The notes beneath the pieces are model-generated. The model searched no databases. It was given only the letters and a program-made list of their open reading frames with translations, and was not told the DNA's origin. From the NCBI GenBank assembly GCA_032027145.1, contig JAVSMP010000001.1:520903-584902 (forward strand): DNA of 64,000 nucleotides, given 5' to 3'. The stretch is from Ignavibacterium sp. (GTDB lineage Bacteria > Bacteroidota > Ignavibacteria > Ignavibacteriales > Ignavibacteriaceae). Position 1 is the first letter of the stretch; each line of letters opens with the position of its first letter. Below are positions 8,948-17,443 of this stretch, piece after piece. The position numbers were made by a program, and so were the translations under genes.

Positions 8948-9999
8948 ACTTCCCTTATTTCAGTTTCAACTACTTTAAATAAATTATCACGATGTTTGTT
9001 AATTATAAAGAACATTATGAGAGCAGTGCAGATGAACAAAATGTATCCGATTATATGTGTTAAAAATGCATAAGCTGCACTTATAGTTTCATCAAATCCG
9101 AAAATTAAAACTAATGATGACTTTGCAAGAGTATGATATGAACCTGTATTTCCGGGTGTAGGAATTATAACACCTATCGCACTTACGCTCATAATAACCC
9201 ATCCCATTCCAAAAGTAACAGGCTGTACATTTTGCATATCAAGCATCAGCATTCCGGCATAAGAACCAAAGGCATATAAAACAATAATTGCAATTGACCA
9301 GAAAATAGTCCAGAAATAATTTTTTGTTCCTTTTATACTAGCAAAACCTTCGGCAAGCGTTGTAAAAATATAAGCAGCTCTTTCAGCAAACTTGTTAGAG
9401 ATTTTTCCGGCAAACTTTAAGATAAACACAGAAAATTTTTCTTTAATCCGTAAAACAAGATAAACTAAAACGATAGAAATAATAGTAACTCCGCCCATTA
9501 TATAAAGAGAAGTAACCAGCCATGGAAATTTTATTGATAAACTTACTCCGGTTAAGAAAAGTGCAATTATTATTGATACGCTAATCATTATAATATCAAT
9601 AACTCTTTCAAGTATAACTGTTCCAAACATGGAAGAGCGCGATAAACCCTCCCACTTACCTATCAATACAGCGCGAGTAACTTCTCCAAGTTTTGGCGTA
9701 ACACAATTAACTCCGTATCCAACCATCAAAGAACCAAAAAGATTTTTCATTGATGTATTTGGTTTTACAGAGTTTAAAATATATTTCCATCTTAGTGCAC
9801 GAAAATAATGCCCAAGCATGGTAACTAATATAAAAACTGATGTCCAGAAAATATTTGCACCGGATACAATTTCAAGCACTTCACTAAAATCAACATCATT
9901 AAATGCTATATATAAAAAAACAACGGCAAGAATTATAGAGATCCCATAATTTATCAGAGTGCTGATTCTGCCAAATTTATTCTTTTTATCTGAGGTCAA
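8944..9999 (-). CDS. Flippase-like / lysylphosphatidylglycerol-synthase-TM family membrane protein (UPF0104)
   Basis: A 351-residue polytopic membrane protein with the family's conserved G-H-Y-F-R-A-L-R-W near residue 63-71, then V-G-Y-G-V-N-C-V-T-P-K-L-G-E-V-T-R, and P-T-P-G-N-T-G-S-Y-H near 280. Relatives are thought to move or anchor lipid-linked molecules, but the substrate is not known. The start is TTG, overlapping the end of lolA by 14 bp; no upstream ATG exists in frame, and the next Met lies far inside the first helices. It belongs to the ftsK-lolA transcription unit. Confidence 0.88.
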   Translation of the reverse strand: MTSDKKNKFGRISTLINYGISIILAVVFLYIAFNDVDFSEVLEIVSGANIFWTSVFILVTMLGHYFRALRWKYILNSVKPNTSMKNLFGSLMVGYGVNCVTPKLGEVTRAVLIGKWEGLSRSSMFGTVILERVIDIIMISVSIIIALFLTGVSLSIKFPWLVTSLYIMGGVTIISIVLVYLVLRIKEKFSVFILKFAGKISNKFAERAAYIFTTLAEGFASIKGTKNYFWTIFWSIAIIVLYAFGSYAGMLMLDMQNVQPVTFGMGWVIMSVSAIGVIIPTPGNTGSYHTLAKSSLVLIFGFDETISAAYAFLTHIIGYILFICTALIMFFIINKHRDNLFKVVETEIREV

Positions 10000-10582
10000 C
10001 TACGGCTGTTCCTTCTGGAGCTGTAAAAGTAAATTTTGAGTTCTGCAAATTTTGATTGAGTTTGTAATTTGAAAAAATAACTTCCATTGTTCCGGTAGAT
10101 TGATTTTCTATAACAGTTTTATCAATAAGATTTTCTTTATTGATAACTAATCTAACTTCGCCAAGATTATTTCTTTTTGATTTTGGCTTTAATATCAATA
10201 CTGTTTTGTTTCCTTCTGAAGATAAAGACAAATTACATTCTTCAGGATAATCATAAATAAGATATTTAATCGATAAAAACCCTGCTCCGTTTTCATCATA
10301 ATTGCTGATAATCACCTTTTTATTTTTATGGTCATAATTCCATGAGGTTTTTCCATCTGCAACAATTATTTGGTTACCAAGCTCTAATCTTAAACTATTT
10401 TCTTTTTTAAAAAACAATTTGCCAGATAAAGCTGATTCGCCATTAATTTTTTGTGCAACATCAGCACTTAAATCAGCAATAGTATTAAATTTTGTCTGTA
10501 ATGATTTTAAAACAGATTCGGCACTCTGGCTGAAAGAAACTGTTGAACAAAAAAGTATAATCAAACTTAAAATCGTTTTCAT
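9986..10582 (-). CDS. lolA: Outer-membrane lipoprotein carrier protein LolA
   Basis: About 198 residues from the ATG at 10582, which is followed by a clear signal peptide (M-K-T-I-L-S-L-I-I-L-F-C-S, S-Q). The longer open frame up to 10747 would overlap the end of ftsK and was rejected. The body has the LolA pattern: V-L-K-S-L-Q-T-K-F-N-T-I near the mature N-terminus, S-G-K-L-F-F-K-K, and L-I-D-K-T-V-I-E-N. LolA carries lipoproteins across the periplasm. It lies 40 bp after the ftsK stop, and the next gene starts within its last codons. Confidence 0.9.
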   Translation of the reverse strand: MKTILSLIILFCSTVSFSQSAESVLKSLQTKFNTIADLSADVAQKINGESALSGKLFFKKENSLRLELGNQIIVADGKTSWNYDHKNKKVIISNYDENGAGFLSIKYLIYDYPEECNLSLSSEGNKTVLILKPKSKRNNLGEVRLVINKENLIDKTVIENQSTGTMEVIFSNYKLNQNLQNSKFTFTAPEGTAVVDLR

Positions 10583-10622
10583 TTTCAACTCAAATTTTTT
10601 ACAAAATAGTTTAATGTTTTGA

Positions 10623-13088
10623 CTACAAATTACGCAGAATTGTTTCAAGCTGCTCTTCATTTTCAACAAGAACAGTTCTTGCTTTGCTTCCGTCATTTGG
10701 GCCAACAATACCGGCTTCCTCAAGCTGATCAACAATTCTTGCAGCACGGGAATAACCTAACTTTAATCTTCTTTGCAACAAGGAAACCGAACCTTGCTGA
10801 TGGCGGACTATTACTTTAGCCGCTTCTTCAAACATCGGATCTAAATCTGCAGATACACCTGACGAAGATCCTTTTTTCTTATCATACAAAGAGGGCAAAA
10901 AATATGGTTTAGAGTATGCCTGTTGTGAGTAAACAAAATTAGTAATTTTTTCAACTTCGTCTGTAGAGATAAAAGCATTCTGCACACGAATTGGTTTTGG
11001 TGAACCAGTTGGAAGAAACAACATATCGCCTCTGCCAAGTAGTTGTTCAGCCCCGTTCATATCAAGTATTGTTCTGGAATCAATTTTTGTTGCAACCTGA
11101 TATGCAATTCGTGAGCTGAAATTTGCTTTGATAACACCGGTAATAACATTTACTGATGGACGCTGAGTTGCAAGTACAAGGTGAATTCCAACTGCGCGTG
11201 CAAGTTGTGCCAATCTTGTTATTGGTTCCTCGACTTCTTTTCCTGCTGTAATCATTAAATCAGCAAGCTCATCAACAACAACAATTATGTAAGGAATTGG
11301 ATGATGTTTAATTGTATCCGTATCGTTTGGTTTTGTTTTAGGATCTTTTACTTTTTTATTATAATCAACAATATTTCGCACGCCGGCTTTTGCCAGTTTA
11401 TCATATCGTCTTTCCATTTCATACTCAACACTCTTTAACATTAGAACAGCATTTTGAGGTTCGGTAATAATCTCTTCATCAAGATCAGGTGAAACTGCCA
11501 AATAATGTTTGCGTAATTTATTGTAGAAAGACAGTTCAATTTTTTTTGGATCAACCATTGTAAACTTAACTTCTGAAGGATGCTTTGTATAAAGCAAACT
11601 GCTGATTATCATATTAATGCCAACACTTTTTCCAGATCCGGTTGATCCGGCAATCAGTAAGTGCGGCATTTTAGCAAGGTCTGCAACATACACATCCCCG
11701 CTGATGGTTTTTCCTAATGCAAGAGGAAGTTCAACTTCAGACTCATTTATTCTGCCAATAACTGAGCGTGCATTTACCAATGATGCTTTTGCATTTGGTA
11801 TCTCTACTCCGATTGCACTTTTACCGGGAATCGGAGCAATGATTCTTATTCCGCGTGCTGCAAGTGCAAGTGCAATATCATTTTCCAAACCAACTATTTT
11901 ACTGATCTTAACTCCAGGCGCAGGAACGATTTCATAAAGTGTAACAACCGGACCAGGAGTAACAGAAATATCTTTTATTTCAATATCAAAAAGCTTCAGT
12001 TTGTCTTTAAGCAGTTCTGCATTGCGGGTAAGTTCTTCTTCAGCAACTTTATAATCTTCTTCCGGTGCCATATCCAGCAAATCCAGTCCGGGTAACTTAT
12101 ACTCAATTTCTTCTTCCCACTGATTTGGCAGTTTCATCTCGTTTTCAGTTTCCGACTTCTCTTTCTTCTCGGGAAGCTCTCCGGTCTTTACAATATCAAC
12201 TTTTTTGTTTTCGTCATTAACTACTTCATTTTCAGGTTCAGGAACAGGTGCGTTATTTTTCCGTATTATTCTGATATTAGTTTGTTCCTCTGCTTCAGTT
12301 TCCACTAAATCAGCAGCTGATAATTCTTCTTTATTATATTTTTCTTTTTTCTTTCTTTTATCGTCACTTAATTTTTTGATCTTGTCAAGGTTTTCCTTTT
12401 CCTTTACTTCTATTTTCTCTTTCAGTTTTTGATCTTCTTCAACATTCTCATTAAATGAAAAAATATCTTTAAAGAATAAAAGAATATTTTTTATATCAAT
12501 ATCAACTGCAAAGATCAGTAAAGAAACAAAACCAAATCCCAATAAAAGAATACTTCCTATTCCGCCGATCAATCCGCTTAAAAATTTACCTATATAATCG
12601 CCAATAAATCCTGAAAGCTCGTAAGTTGATCCGAATAAATCGTAATTAGACCGCAGCACTCCAAAAAATGAGGCAATAATTAAAGTGCTTATTAATAAAA
12701 GATTTGAGAGATGTAATCTGAATTTAAAATCGATAGTCTTAAAAAATGATATTCCCCATAAAAAAAGAACTACCGGAATTGTGATTGAGAAATATCCAAA
12801 TGTAGCTTTAACAAAGAACTTCGCAATGTGTGCACCTGTTACTCCAAGCCAATTTTGTATATCTATTCTTTCATCAAATGATTTTATAAAATCAGCAGGC
12901 AGATCAGTAAGATTAGCTTCATCAAAACGATCGAAAGTTATTATGCTGAAGAAGAGCACAATCGCAAAAACAACAAGAAACAATCCTAGTATCTGTCTCT
13001 TGTTTTTTGATGTAAAGGTAAAGTAGCTTTTATCTGAGCTGTCTTTAGTGCTTTTTCCTTTTACATTTTTTTTCTTCTTCAGTGCCAT
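10623..13088 (-). CDS. ftsK: DNA translocase FtsK/SpoIIIE
   Basis: An 821-residue protein with a Lys-rich N-terminus and several membrane helices within about residues 30-200. A charged linker (about 205-340) follows, then the motor domain with Walker A G-S-T-G-S-G-K-S near 485 and Walker B I-I-V-V-V-D-E-L-A-D. The C-terminal winged-helix gamma domain (L-L-Q-R-R-L-K-L-G-Y-S-R-A) reads the polar DNA motifs that direct translocation. It pumps chromosome ends across the division septum toward dif for XerCD resolution. It heads the segment continuing into lolA and follows comB by 14 bp. Confidence 0.97.
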   Translation of the reverse strand: MALKKKKNVKGKSTKDSSDKSYFTFTSKNKRQILGLFLVVFAIVLFFSIITFDRFDEANLTDLPADFIKSFDERIDIQNWLGVTGAHIAKFFVKATFGYFSITIPVVLFLWGISFFKTIDFKFRLHLSNLLLISTLIIASFFGVLRSNYDLFGSTYELSGFIGDYIGKFLSGLIGGIGSILLLGFGFVSLLIFAVDIDIKNILLFFKDIFSFNENVEEDQKLKEKIEVKEKENLDKIKKLSDDKRKKKEKYNKEELSAADLVETEAEEQTNIRIIRKNNAPVPEPENEVVNDENKKVDIVKTGELPEKKEKSETENEMKLPNQWEEEIEYKLPGLDLLDMAPEEDYKVAEEELTRNAELLKDKLKLFDIEIKDISVTPGPVVTLYEIVPAPGVKISKIVGLENDIALALAARGIRIIAPIPGKSAIGVEIPNAKASLVNARSVIGRINESEVELPLALGKTISGDVYVADLAKMPHLLIAGSTGSGKSVGINMIISSLLYTKHPSEVKFTMVDPKKIELSFYNKLRKHYLAVSPDLDEEIITEPQNAVLMLKSVEYEMERRYDKLAKAGVRNIVDYNKKVKDPKTKPNDTDTIKHHPIPYIIVVVDELADLMITAGKEVEEPITRLAQLARAVGIHLVLATQRPSVNVITGVIKANFSSRIAYQVATKIDSRTILDMNGAEQLLGRGDMLFLPTGSPKPIRVQNAFISTDEVEKITNFVYSQQAYSKPYFLPSLYDKKKGSSSGVSADLDPMFEEAAKVIVRHQQGSVSLLQRRLKLGYSRAARIVDQLEEAGIVGPNDGSKARTVLVENEEQLETILRNL

Positions 13089-13102
13089 TAAATGCTATCT
13101 AA

Positions 13103-13831
13103 CTAATCAACTTTAAGTTTTTTTAGAACACCATTTGAATAAGATGGAATAATATTTAATATACCAATCTGACCACAATATTCAAGGTCTGCTTCAAATC
13201 CATTTTCTAAAAGAATTTTACCATGATCAGATTCACGCATCATTTTAACAAGGTTGTTTTTATATTTATCATACAAAGCAAGAACAGCCGTACCTGAATC
13301 ATTTAATGAGATATCTTTTTTCACTTCTTTAATCTTTGAAATTAACATCCCTGCACAAACAGAGTCTTCAATAGAAAGAAAATTGTTTCTACCGGCACAA
13401 ATAATTTCTATATCAGTATCAAACGTTTTCAGATGTTCAGCAACAGCATCAATATTTATGAATGAACAAGTAAAAAGATTTTCAGAGTATCTTGTTTTAA
13501 CAATAGCTTTGCTTCCGTTTGTTGTGAACAAAATAATCGACTTGCCTTCGACTACTTCTTTAGTATATTCAAATGGCGAGTTTCCAAGTGCAAAGCCTTC
13601 GATTTTTTTTGTATTTCTTTCACCGCCGAGCAAAGTCTGTCCGCCAAATATTCCGCCCGAAACTTTAACAGCAAATTCAACAGATGCAACAGGAATAATT
13701 TCTTTTGCACTATTATTAATCGCCGTTGCAATTGTTGATGTAGCCCGAAGTACATCTATTACAACGGTGGTTTTACCTGTAAAGTACAGTTCATCAACAA
13801 TAACTGATGAAAGAAAAACATTTAACTTCAT
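13103..13831 (-). CDS. comB: 2-phosphosulfolactate phosphatase family protein (ComB-like)
   Basis: A 242-residue protein with the ComB fold signatures: V-V-I-D-V-L-R-A-T-S-T near residues 24-34, G-G-E-R-N and F-A-L-G-N-S-P-F around 75-90, and L-F-T-T-N-G-S-K-A near 105. In methanogens the enzyme acts in coenzyme M synthesis. In bacteria without that pathway the family is widespread and its substrate is uncertain; I see no other coenzyme M gene here. It starts 8 bp after gcvT and is part of the same minus-strand run. Confidence 0.88.
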   Translation of the reverse strand: MKLNVFLSSVIVDELYFTGKTTVVIDVLRATSTIATAINNSAKEIIPVASVEFAVKVSGGIFGGQTLLGGERNTKKIEGFALGNSPFEYTKEVVEGKSIILFTTNGSKAIVKTRYSENLFTCSFINIDAVAEHLKTFDTDIEIICAGRNNFLSIEDSVCAGMLISKIKEVKKDISLNDSGTAVLALYDKYKNNLVKMMRESDHGKILLENGFEADLEYCGQIGILNIIPSYSNGVLKKLKVD

Positions 13832-13839
13832 ATCAATAA

Positions 13840-14922
13840 TTATCTTTTTACAAACGGAAGTTTAACAACCTTAGCAGGAATTTCTTTTCCACGAATTAAG
13901 AAGTTAACATCAGTTTCAATTTCCGAAAATTCAGTTTCAACATAACCTAATGCAATTGGTTTATCAAGCATTGGACTTACAGTACCGCTTGTTACTGTTC
14001 CAATCTTTTTATTATTTACAGAGATATCATAGCCATGTCTTGGAAAAGTTTTTTCGTCAGAAGTTATGGCTACAAGTTTTCTTTTTAATCCATTTTCTTT
14101 AATCTTAACCAAAGCATCTTTTCCGATAAAATTCTGTTTTGAAAGTTTTGTTATCCATCCTAAACCAGCTTCCAGCGGATTTGTAGTTTGATCAATGTCA
14201 TTACCATATAAACAGAAACCCATTTCTAACCTTAATGTATCTCTTGCAGCTAACCCAGCCGGCTGAATGTTAAATTCTTTCCCGGCTTCAAAAATTTTAT
14301 TCCAAAGTTCCTCAGCAGTTTTTTCATCACCTTTAAAATAAAGCTCATATCCAACTTCGCCGGTATAGCCTGTTCTGGATAATATCATATCAACACCTGC
14401 GAGCTTTAAATTAGTAAAATGATAATACTCCATATTGATCTGTGTATCAGTTAATTTTTGTAATGTGTTCAATGAATTCGGGCCTTGTACCGCAAGCAGA
14501 GAATAATTATCGCTTTCATTTCTTAATTCAACTCCAAACTGATTATTTTCTTGCATCCATTTAAAATCCTTCTCAATGTTCGATGCGTTAATTACAAGCA
14601 AAAATTCATCGTCAGCAATTTTATAAATAAGCAGATCATCAACAATACCGCCGTCTTCATAGCACATTGCAGAATACTGCACCCTGCCAGTTTGCAGTTT
14701 TGAAGCATCGTTTATTGCAACATACTGAATGAAGTCCAGTGCCTTTTCTCCTTTTACAAAAACTTCGCCCATATGTGATACATCAAAAACACCGACAGAA
14801 TTTCTTACTGATTTATGTTCAGAAATAATTGATGAATACTGTATGGGCATCTCGAATCCGGCAAACTCAACTAATTTAGCACCCAGTTTTTTATGAATAT
14901 TATAAAAAGTTGTTCGTTTCAT
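13840..14922 (-). CDS. gcvT: Aminomethyltransferase (glycine cleavage system T protein)
   Basis: About 360 residues from the ATG at 14922, preceded by a GGA-containing site and 26 bp after the transaldolase stop; the longer frame to 14973 would overlap that gene. Diagnostic segments are F-D-V-S-H-M-G-E near 50, Q-Y-S-A-M-C-Y-E-D-G-G-I-V-D-D-L near 90-105 (with the catalytic Asp), and A-A-R-D-T-L-R-L-E-M-G near 225. GcvT transfers the methylene group from the lipoyl-bound aminomethyl of H protein to tetrahydrofolate. The P and H genes are not in the window, and no glycine riboswitch precedes the run. Confidence 0.96.
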   Translation of the reverse strand: MKRTTFYNIHKKLGAKLVEFAGFEMPIQYSSIISEHKSVRNSVGVFDVSHMGEVFVKGEKALDFIQYVAINDASKLQTGRVQYSAMCYEDGGIVDDLLIYKIADDEFLLVINASNIEKDFKWMQENNQFGVELRNESDNYSLLAVQGPNSLNTLQKLTDTQINMEYYHFTNLKLAGVDMILSRTGYTGEVGYELYFKGDEKTAEELWNKIFEAGKEFNIQPAGLAARDTLRLEMGFCLYGNDIDQTTNPLEAGLGWITKLSKQNFIGKDALVKIKENGLKRKLVAITSDEKTFPRHGYDISVNNKKIGTVTSGTVSPMLDKPIALGYVETEFSEIETDVNFLIRGKEIPAKVVKLPFVKR

Positions 14923-14948
14923 TTTATCATTCCAAAAAGTTAATAGAA

Positions 14949-15596
14949 TTATTTGTTTTGAGATTTCTTCCAATCACTTAAAAACTTTTCCAGACCTAAA
15001 TCTGTTAAAGGATGGTTGAATAATCTATCAATAACAGAAAAGGGCATGGTGCACACATCAGCGCCCATCATCGCTGCTTCAACCACGTGCAATGGATGTC
15101 TGATACTTGCAACAAGAATTTCGGTTTTATAATTATAATTTTTATAGATCTGAATAATCTGTGAAATCAGCTCCATTCCATCGTGGCTTATATCATCAAG
15201 TCTGCCGACAAAAGGACTTATATAAGCGGCTCCTGCTTTTGCAGCAAGTAAAGCCTGGGATGGCGAGAAACAAAGTGTAACATTGGTCTTAATATTTTCC
15301 GAGGATAATGTACGAACAGCTTTTAATCCTTCTTTTATCAGCGGCACTTTAATAACAATGTTATGATGAATCTTTGCAAGCTCGTGTGCTTCTTTTAATA
15401 TACCATTATAATCTGTAGAAATAACTTCTGCGCTTACAGGACCATCAACTATTGCAAGAATTTCATCGAGTAACTTTCTAAAATCTTTTCCCTCTTTAGA
15501 AACAAGCGATGGATTTGTAGTAACACCATCAAGGATACCGAGCGCAGCAGCTTCTTTAATTTCATTTATATTAGCTGTATCGATAAAAAATTTCAT
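14949..15596 (-). CDS. tal: Transaldolase / fructose-6-phosphate aldolase-like (small TalC type)
   Basis: A 215-residue TIM-barrel enzyme of the short transaldolase subfamily. It starts M-K-F-F-I-D-T-A-N, has D-G-V-T-T-N-P-S-L near 24-32, and I-V-I-K-V-P-L near 81-87 containing the Schiff-base lysine. The end D-W-K-K-S-Q-N-K is a normal short tail. It interconverts pentose-phosphate pathway sugars; family members are either transaldolases or F6P aldolases and sequence alone does not separate them here. It is located between rng and gcvT in a co-directional run with 18-26 bp gaps. Confidence 0.93.
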   Translation of the reverse strand: MKFFIDTANINEIKEAAALGILDGVTTNPSLVSKEGKDFRKLLDEILAIVDGPVSAEVISTDYNGILKEAHELAKIHHNIVIKVPLIKEGLKAVRTLSSENIKTNVTLCFSPSQALLAAKAGAAYISPFVGRLDDISHDGMELISQIIQIYKNYNYKTEILVASIRHPLHVVEAAMMGADVCTMPFSVIDRLFNHPLTDLGLEKFLSDWKKSQNK

Positions 15597-15614
15597 ATCA
15601 ATTCTCCATATAAT

Positions 15615-17174
15615 TTATTTAAACTTTTCTGTTAAATCTATTCCTGTTCTTTTAGAGAAGAATTTAAATCTGCCAATTTGAATACCTGAATCTTCTTCAA
15701 TTGTAAATTTAACTAAAAACTTAAACTGAATTTTTGTAAATCTTCTATTCTGCAATCTCGAAGCATCTGTTGGATGACATTTAATTATCAGACTGAATCC
15801 GCCAAAATATTTTCTGTATTTCTTAAGCCAATCTTCAATATCATAGACAAGGTGTGATTCTTTAGTCATAAAGCCGGTACCGCCGCAAACAGGACAAACA
15901 TCTTTCATTGCCTGCATAATATTTTGTCTGATTCTTTGTCTTGTAATCTGAACTAATCCAAAATCACTCATAGGCAGAACAGAAACTTTAGACCGGTCTT
16001 TTCTAAATTCTTTTTTTAACTCATCATAAATTTTTTTCCGGTTCTTTTCTTCTTCAAGATCAATAAAATCAATCACAATGATTCCGCCGATATCCCTTAA
16101 TCTTAATTGCCTGGCAATTTCGCGTGATGCTTCCAAATCTGTTTTTAGGGAATTCAATTCCTGTTCTTTGCTTTTTGCATATCTGCCACTATTAACATCA
16201 ATTACAACCATTGCTTCGGTATGTTCAATTATAAGATAGCCCCCGCTTGGTAGAGGAACTTTCCTGCCCATAAGAGTTGTAATCTGTTCTTCAATCTTAA
16301 ACTCATCAAAAATTGATGAAGAAGATTTATACAGTTCAATTTTTTCCAATAAATCCGGTTGAATAAGCTGAACATAACTCTTTATCTGTTTAAAAAGTTT
16401 TTTTGAATCAACAAACACTTTGGAAACATCGGGAGTAAGCAGGTCTCTTATTACGCTGTCAGTTGTGCTTAAATCCTGATGAACAATTGTCGGAGGTTCT
16501 TCACTCTTTGCTGTTGATTCAATACTCTTCCACGTTTTAACAAGATTTGTCAAATCGTCTTTAACAGCATCTTCGGTTTGATCTTTTGCAACTGTTCTTA
16601 TTATCAGTCCGCAATTAGGGGGAATAATCCCTCGTGCAATGTTTCTTAATCTTCTGCGTTCTTTGTAATCGAAGATTTTTTTTGAAATGCCTATCTTGTT
16701 ATCAAAAGGAAGCAGAACACAGAATCTGCCGGCAATAGATACAGAAGAAGTAACGCGGACACCCTTATTATTGACAGGTTCTTTGGTTATCTGAACAAGG
16801 ATCTCTTCCCCTTTACGAAGTTTCGGAACTTCAAGCACTGCAGCGTTTTTTGTCCCGCTGGTATCATTTGATTTTATTGATTCATCATCGTCTGCATCTT
16901 CAACATCCGAATCTTCATCACCAAGCATATCCTGAAATTGTTTTGTACGCTGTCCAATATCTGAAAAGTGAAGAAATGCATCCTGCTTCATTCCGATATC
17001 AATAAATGCGGCTCTTATCCCGGGAAGAACTCTTGCAACTCTTCCAAGATAAATATCCCCAACCATTCTCCTGTTTTCGGGATAATCAACAAAAAAGTCG
17101 ACTAAATTTCCATCTTCCGTAATGGCAACGCGTGTCTGATTGGAAGATGAATTTATTATAATTTCTTTTACCAT
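15615..17174 (-). CDS. rng: Ribonuclease G/E family endoribonuclease
   Basis: A 519-residue protein. It has an S1-like RNA-binding domain at the N-terminus (G-D-I-Y-L-G-R-V-A-R-V-L-P-G near 40-53) with an acidic Asp/Glu insertion around residues 85-110. The catalytic core has M-V-V-I-D-V-N-S-G-R-Y near 325 and D-F-I-D-L-E, holding the metal-binding aspartates. A C-P-V-C-G-G-T-G zinc-link motif follows near 435. The length fits RNase G rather than a long RNase E with scaffold tail. It processes rRNA and decays mRNA from 5'-monophosphate ends. The next upstream gene is pnp, its frequent functional partner, separated by a 270-bp gap with an inverted repeat. Confidence 0.95.
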   Translation of the reverse strand: MVKEIIINSSSNQTRVAITEDGNLVDFFVDYPENRRMVGDIYLGRVARVLPGIRAAFIDIGMKQDAFLHFSDIGQRTKQFQDMLGDEDSDVEDADDDESIKSNDTSGTKNAAVLEVPKLRKGEEILVQITKEPVNNKGVRVTSSVSIAGRFCVLLPFDNKIGISKKIFDYKERRRLRNIARGIIPPNCGLIIRTVAKDQTEDAVKDDLTNLVKTWKSIESTAKSEEPPTIVHQDLSTTDSVIRDLLTPDVSKVFVDSKKLFKQIKSYVQLIQPDLLEKIELYKSSSSIFDEFKIEEQITTLMGRKVPLPSGGYLIIEHTEAMVVIDVNSGRYAKSKEQELNSLKTDLEASREIARQLRLRDIGGIIVIDFIDLEEEKNRKKIYDELKKEFRKDRSKVSVLPMSDFGLVQITRQRIRQNIMQAMKDVCPVCGGTGFMTKESHLVYDIEDWLKKYRKYFGGFSLIIKCHPTDASRLQNRRFTKIQFKFLVKFTIEEDSGIQIGRFKFFSKRTGIDLTEKFK

Positions 17175-17373
17175 AATTGGAAAACTCTTTATATGAAATA
17201 AAATATTTCAGTATTAAAAACCTTTTAAACTCAATATTAAACAGAGAATTACTCTGATTGCTGTACAGTCCCAAACAACTTAACATTAAGATTGGCTGGG
17301 CTGTAATGATTTTAAAAATATTTATTAATGCAAGCAGCATTAAAAACCTGTATAAAAAACTTTTTAAAATAGC

Positions 17374-17437
17374 GTCATTCCCATAAAAGCAGAAATCCAA
17401 ATCTGTATAGATGAATTCCTGTTATTATGAGAATGAC
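17374..17437. repeat. Intergenic inverted repeat, GTCATTC type
   Basis: GTCATTCCCATAA and its near reverse complement TTATGAGAATGAC (one mismatch in 13) flank a 38-bp centre, just beyond the pnp stop. This resembles the GTCATTCCC-type palindromic intergenic elements common in many bacteria. The rest of the 17175-17443 gap shows no gene I can support. As RNA it would fold and could act as a 3' end for pnp, but no T-tract follows. Confidence 0.65.
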
Positions 17438-17443
17438 CAATTG

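Noticed and set aside
10583..10747. Longer lolA frame beginning at 10747
   Set aside because: It would overlap the end of ftsK by 125 bp and precede, not include, the evident signal peptide starting at 10582.
13840..15596. Glycine riboswitch for gcvT
   Set aside because: Only 26 bp separate gcvT from the preceding gene, and no tandem aptamer-like structure is present.
17086..17400. 104-residue minus-strand frame upstream of rng
   Set aside because: It overlaps the start of rng and the intergenic repeat, and its composition (many Ile, Leu and Phe from AT-rich DNA) does not look like a gene.
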